Positions 62,315-64,000 of a stretch of DNA of 64,000 nt are shown piece after piece. The position numbers and the translations under genes are program-made. Numbering within the stretch: position 1 is the first letter of the stretch; each line of letters starts with the position of its first letter. A model generated the notes under the pieces. The model did no database searches and had not been told where the DNA came from. It was given only the letters and a program-made list of their open reading frames with translations. The stretch comes from Pempheris klunzingeri (lineage: Eukaryota; Chordata; Actinopteri; Acropomatiformes; Pempheridae). Location of the stretch: positions 1,105,001 to 1,169,000 of the forward strand of contig NC_092020.1 of the NCBI RefSeq assembly GCF_042242105.1, given 5' to 3'.

Positions 62315-62770
62315 CACGTCAGTGGTTCCAAATGATGGGACTAGGACCTCCCCCAAGGGTCACAAGATAAATATAAAACTTACTATGGGTTAAAACTCTG
62401 TTTATCTTTCAGACTTCGCTCAGATTTTACGTTTTCCCTGACAAATAATGTGCAGAGAAATAATCATTCTTTCATAAATGTTTAACATATTTAACCAGTT
62501 ACAGGAAGATATGTCGGGGACTATATTTTCAGGTGTGGATTGATACACGTTTGGTGCACAAGTGAGTATTTATGGCACCAGGAAAGCGTACGGTGTGTGG
62601 GATTAACTCAGAATAAACTACAGTGTCCATGTTAACCATAACAAAGGAACATGTGATCCACTTTCTGGATGTCTATGGCACAGACAAAGTCAACATATAT
62701 CAGGCTTTGGCTACACAGGCAAATCTTGTTAGTAGGATCAATTCACTGTTGGTTTTGGATTTGTTGATAA
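62315..62770 (+). repeat. Dispersed repeat, homologous to 36175 and 37600-37990
   Basis: GTGGTTCCAAATGATGGGAC and CCCCCAAGGGTCACAAGATA at the start, then GGGGACTATATTTTCAGGTG, GGCTTTGGCTACACAGGC and TTCACTGTTGGTTTTGG matching the other copy. It probably lies inside the gabra6 3' UTR or just past it. Confidence 0.5.
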
Positions 62771-62794
62771 TAATTAGAAAAATATAGACTATTA

Positions 62795-63106
62795 TCAGAT
62801 GCTTATAACTGTACCAAGATGGATGTAAATGTACCAAGACACGTGAATGTGACTGCTGTACCTGGCCTCCTCCATGGTGTCCTTGGCCAGGTAGATGTAC
62901 CAGTAGACTAGGTTGAAGAGGGCGAAGCCCAGTGGGAAGAGGATGCGGGAGTACTTGTCGATGGGGCTGGTGCCGGCCAGTTGTGGGATTTGAGGAAAAG
63001 CTGAGCCCTGCTGGAGGAAGATCGGCAGCGGAGGAGCATTTCCTTGCTCACCGAGATACAGCGAGTGGTTTCTTTTCTTCAGGCCTTCATGAGGGCTGTT
63101 GTCCGA
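62795..63106 (-). CDS. gabra6: GABA-A receptor subunit alpha-6-type, last coding exon (gene continues right of the window)
   Basis: Alpha subunit of the GABA-A receptor (alpha-6 is mainly cerebellar and extrasynaptic in mammals). Seen: cytoplasmic loop end (from [13 protein letters not shown]), then [20 protein letters not shown] and W: TM4, followed by [11 protein letters not shown]. Closest to human alpha-6 (IDQYSRILFP, FNLVYW, LSKDTME); alpha-4 has FNMVYW, and alpha-1/2/3/5 differ (NRE instead of KDTME). Acceptor CCTCCCACCAG at 63107 with a long pyrimidine tract. The frame runs past KDTMEEAR for about 20 further residues to a TGA at 62795-62797. Alternatively GCCAG|GTACAG (about 62861) is a donor to a small terminal exon. 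The call as an alpha-4/6-class gene is firm; alpha-6 rests on TM4 and on the ATP10B-GABRB2 neighbourhood. Confidence 0.82.
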   Translation of the reverse strand, partial: SDNSPHEGLKKRNHSLYLGEQGNAPPLPIFLQQGSAFPQIPQLAGTSPIDKYSRILFPLGFALFNLVYWYIYLAKDTMEEARYSSHIHVSWYIYIHLGTVISI

Positions 63107-64000
63107 CTGGTGGGAGGAGGGCGCAGGTGATTTGGAGGAAAAGCAGGAAGAAGTGAGACGGGGTTAGTGTGAGTTTTCTGCTCAGTGAGAGAAAATGGTA
63201 GGTAGTGTAAAAAAAGAGCTGTGAATCTCTGGACAGCTCATGTATGGTGATTTTAACACGCTGGAATCATGTATATAAGGCTGGAAGCAACGTTTTTTCC
63301 CACAGGAGCTTTCTCTCAATGGCATGCCAACATCCCTATAGAACGCAGCAGGTAGTTTGCTGGATGCCCATAGGATGGTTAGGAGATTATGCAGGGAGGA
63401 GTGCTGGAGTTGTTCTCTGTTCTCACACTGAGGCTATTTTTAAAGCATCTAACCATGAGCCCTACACGTGAGACAGATCCCAGGAGGACGCAGTGGTGGC
63501 TTACTGTATTAGCATAAAGCATATAGCTGGAGATGAGAGCACTACAACAGCACATATTACTATTTAATGTGTGGTGTGCCCTGAATGGGAAGAATGGAAG
63601 AAGCAGGGTGACTACTTGGAAATGCATAGAAAAAGACCTCCTATCTGTGGCATGATTTCCTTTTCCCTGCATCTCAGTCTGGAGCTGATGGCTTCCTGTT
63701 CATTTTCAGCATCACTGCATCAAACTCTCTGCAACACTGAGGAGACTCTGCACCTCCACTCACTCTTATTAGCCATGAAAATTCATTTGAGATACCACGT
63801 GATATAAATCAGACCCCTTCTTCTGGTGATATCACAAGCTGATGTTGCTGAGCAGGTTGCTTTCATGCCAAGTTTAGGAACAAAACATACTATCCCACAG
63901 TCACTTGTTATGGTACAAAGTCTGGCAGTAAAGATTTATATTTATCCTTGTTTATAACCAGGAACCCATTGCATTATTGTTTTCTCCAGTCAATGATAAT
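63107..64000 (-). other. gabra6: gabra6 intron (right window edge)
   Basis: Sequence upstream of the gabra6 last-exon acceptor. No further alpha-subunit exon is seen up to the edge; the 97-codon minus-strand ORF at 63379-63672 has no GABR motif. Confidence 0.5.

Overview
This window is vertebrate nuclear DNA and almost certainly comes from a ray-finned (teleost) fish. It has short conserved coding exons with GT-AG introns, many AC/GT and GA/TC microsatellites, and several interspersed repeat families typical of teleosts. The proteins are clear relatives of ATP7A, FBXL3, ATP10B, GABRB2 and GABRA6. All gene calls come from reading translated exons and splice sites by eye; no database search was run.

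Layout. 1-1.8 kb: the 5' end of a copper-transporting ATPase (atp7a) on the minus strand, one coding exon plus a likely non-coding first exon at a GC-rich promoter. 1.8-8.7 kb: an intact plus-strand fbxl3-type F-box gene (432 codons in four coding exons) with one or two possible upstream non-coding exons. 9.0-26.6 kb: a complete minus-strand P4-ATPase gene best matched to ATP10B. Its 21 coding exons join in frame to 1311 residues. It converges tail-to-tail with fbxl3, with poly(A) signals about 0.36 kb apart. 29.6-60.1 kb: a complete minus-strand GABA-A receptor beta-2 gene (gabrb2) with nine constitutive coding exons plus an in-frame 47-codon cassette exon (526 or 479 residues). 62.8-63.1 kb: the last exon of an alpha-6-type GABA-A subunit (gabra6), also on the minus strand; the rest lies beyond the right edge.

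The ATP10B-GABRB2-GABRA6 order matches the human 5q34 block, so this is a fish version of that ancient cluster. In the usual cluster the beta gene is transcribed opposite to its alpha neighbour. Here both are on the minus strand with the alpha 3' end facing the beta 5' end, a local rearrangement worth checking. atp7a and fbxl3 are not part of the human block and mark a fish-specific junction. Functionally the genes are unrelated: copper export, cryptochrome turnover in the circadian clock, lipid flipping, and fast inhibitory neurotransmission (the last two subunits can share one receptor).

Non-coding space is dominated by large gabrb2 introns (8.5 kb and 10.7 kb). They hold microsatellites, a hAT-like MITE with a perfect 8-bp target duplication, one of three copies of a TIR element, copies of a diverged AT-rich repeat, and a perfect 18-bp-stem hairpin. 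I see no tRNA, rRNA, CRISPR, prokaryotic or viral genes. The most interesting observations are the fish form of the gabrb2 cassette exon, the tandem alpha-beta arrangement, and the repeat and hairpin structures.
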